A stretch of DNA of 43,473 nucleotides from JBQTII01 sp052388275. Its GTDB lineage: Bacteria > Actinomycetota > Actinomycetes > Sporichthyales > Sporichthyaceae. This document shows positions 43,410 through 43,473 of this stretch, piece after piece. Numbering within the stretch: position 1 is the first letter of the stretch; each line of letters opens with the position of its first letter. The translations under genes were made by a program, and so were the position numbers. The DNA is taken from contig JBQTII010000095.1 in the NCBI GenBank assembly GCA_052388275.1, positions 1 to 43,473 on the forward strand, written 5' to 3'. Under the pieces are notes generated by a model, which saw only the letters and a program-made list of their open reading frames with translations, was not told the DNA's origin and made no database searches.

Positions 43410-43473
43410 GGGGCTGTAGCGCAGTTGGTAGCGCACTTCCATGGCATGGAAGGGGTCAGGGGTTCGAATCCCC
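43410..43473 (+). tRNA. tRNA-Ala (anticodon GGC), 3' end cut by the window
   Basis: The acceptor strand GGGGCTG is followed by TA, a D arm with GCGC/GCGC stem and AGTTGGTA loop, an anticodon stem CTTCC/GGAAG with loop ATGGCAT (anticodon GGC), and a T arm GGGG-TTCGAAT-CCCC. The window ends inside the T arm, so the 3' acceptor strand and any encoded CCA are not visible. Confidence 0.93.

Overview
This is the chromosomal replication-origin neighbourhood of a high-GC actinobacterium (class Actinomycetes). Support comes from the GC-rich sequence with frequent GTG starts, the dnaN/oriC/dnaA and parAB blocks with three identical parS sites, and actinobacterial families: DciA ending in GPRDTYG, a CwlM-type amidase beside trxBA, a SigM-type sigma factor with its membrane anti-sigma partner, an unfused MurJ-pathway pseudokinase, DUF6049, and the short actinobacterial inositol-phosphate synthase. 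The order from gyrB to the CCA-adding enzyme follows the layout known from Mycobacterium and Streptomyces. The gnd gene between dnaN and recF and the pseudokinase being separate from MurJ argue against Mycobacterium. A Streptomyces/Frankia-like or Sporichthya-like lineage is possible, but genus cannot be told from sequence alone.

Region 1 (1-8154, minus strand): a 42-bp tandem hairpin array, then gyrB, dciA, recF, gnd, dnaN, oriC and dnaA. Region 2 (8155-14388, plus strand): rpmH-rnpA-yidD-yidC-jag-rsmG, then parS-parA-parS-parS-parB-GNAT. These handle ribosome and RNase P supply, membrane protein insertion and chromosome segregation. Most genes run away from oriC on each side, in the direction of fork movement.

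Region 3 (14389-25640, minus strand): a cell-envelope and redox block read as mutT-like NUDIX, DUF6049, murJ, pseudokinase, sigM, anti-sigma, trxB, trxA and CwlM-type amidase. Several steps are joined by 4-bp ATGA overlaps. It links lipid II export (MurJ and its pseudokinase partner), envelope stress sigma control and thioredoxin chemistry.

Region 4 (25716-33894): a lower-GC secreted protein of unknown function interrupts the expected NUDIX/pcnA junction. The CCA-adding enzyme and a five-gene oligopeptide ABC transporter follow, the latter with a strong hairpin after the binding-protein gene. Region 5 (33875-43473): an MFS permease, inositol-3-phosphate synthase and a PadR regulator with a candidate palindromic operator (minus strand). 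Then come a class A penicillin-binding protein with two coupled GT-C type membrane glycosyltransferases, a mycothiol-dependent maleylpyruvate isomerase-family protein, and a tRNA-Ala(GGC) cut by the window end.

I see no CRISPR array, insertion sequence, prophage or defence cassette. The least explained items are the secreted protein at 25716-26333, the AT-rich 13-bp palindrome at 14417-14445, the hairpin array at the left edge, and the CwlM homologue that keeps zinc ligands lost in mycobacterial CwlM.
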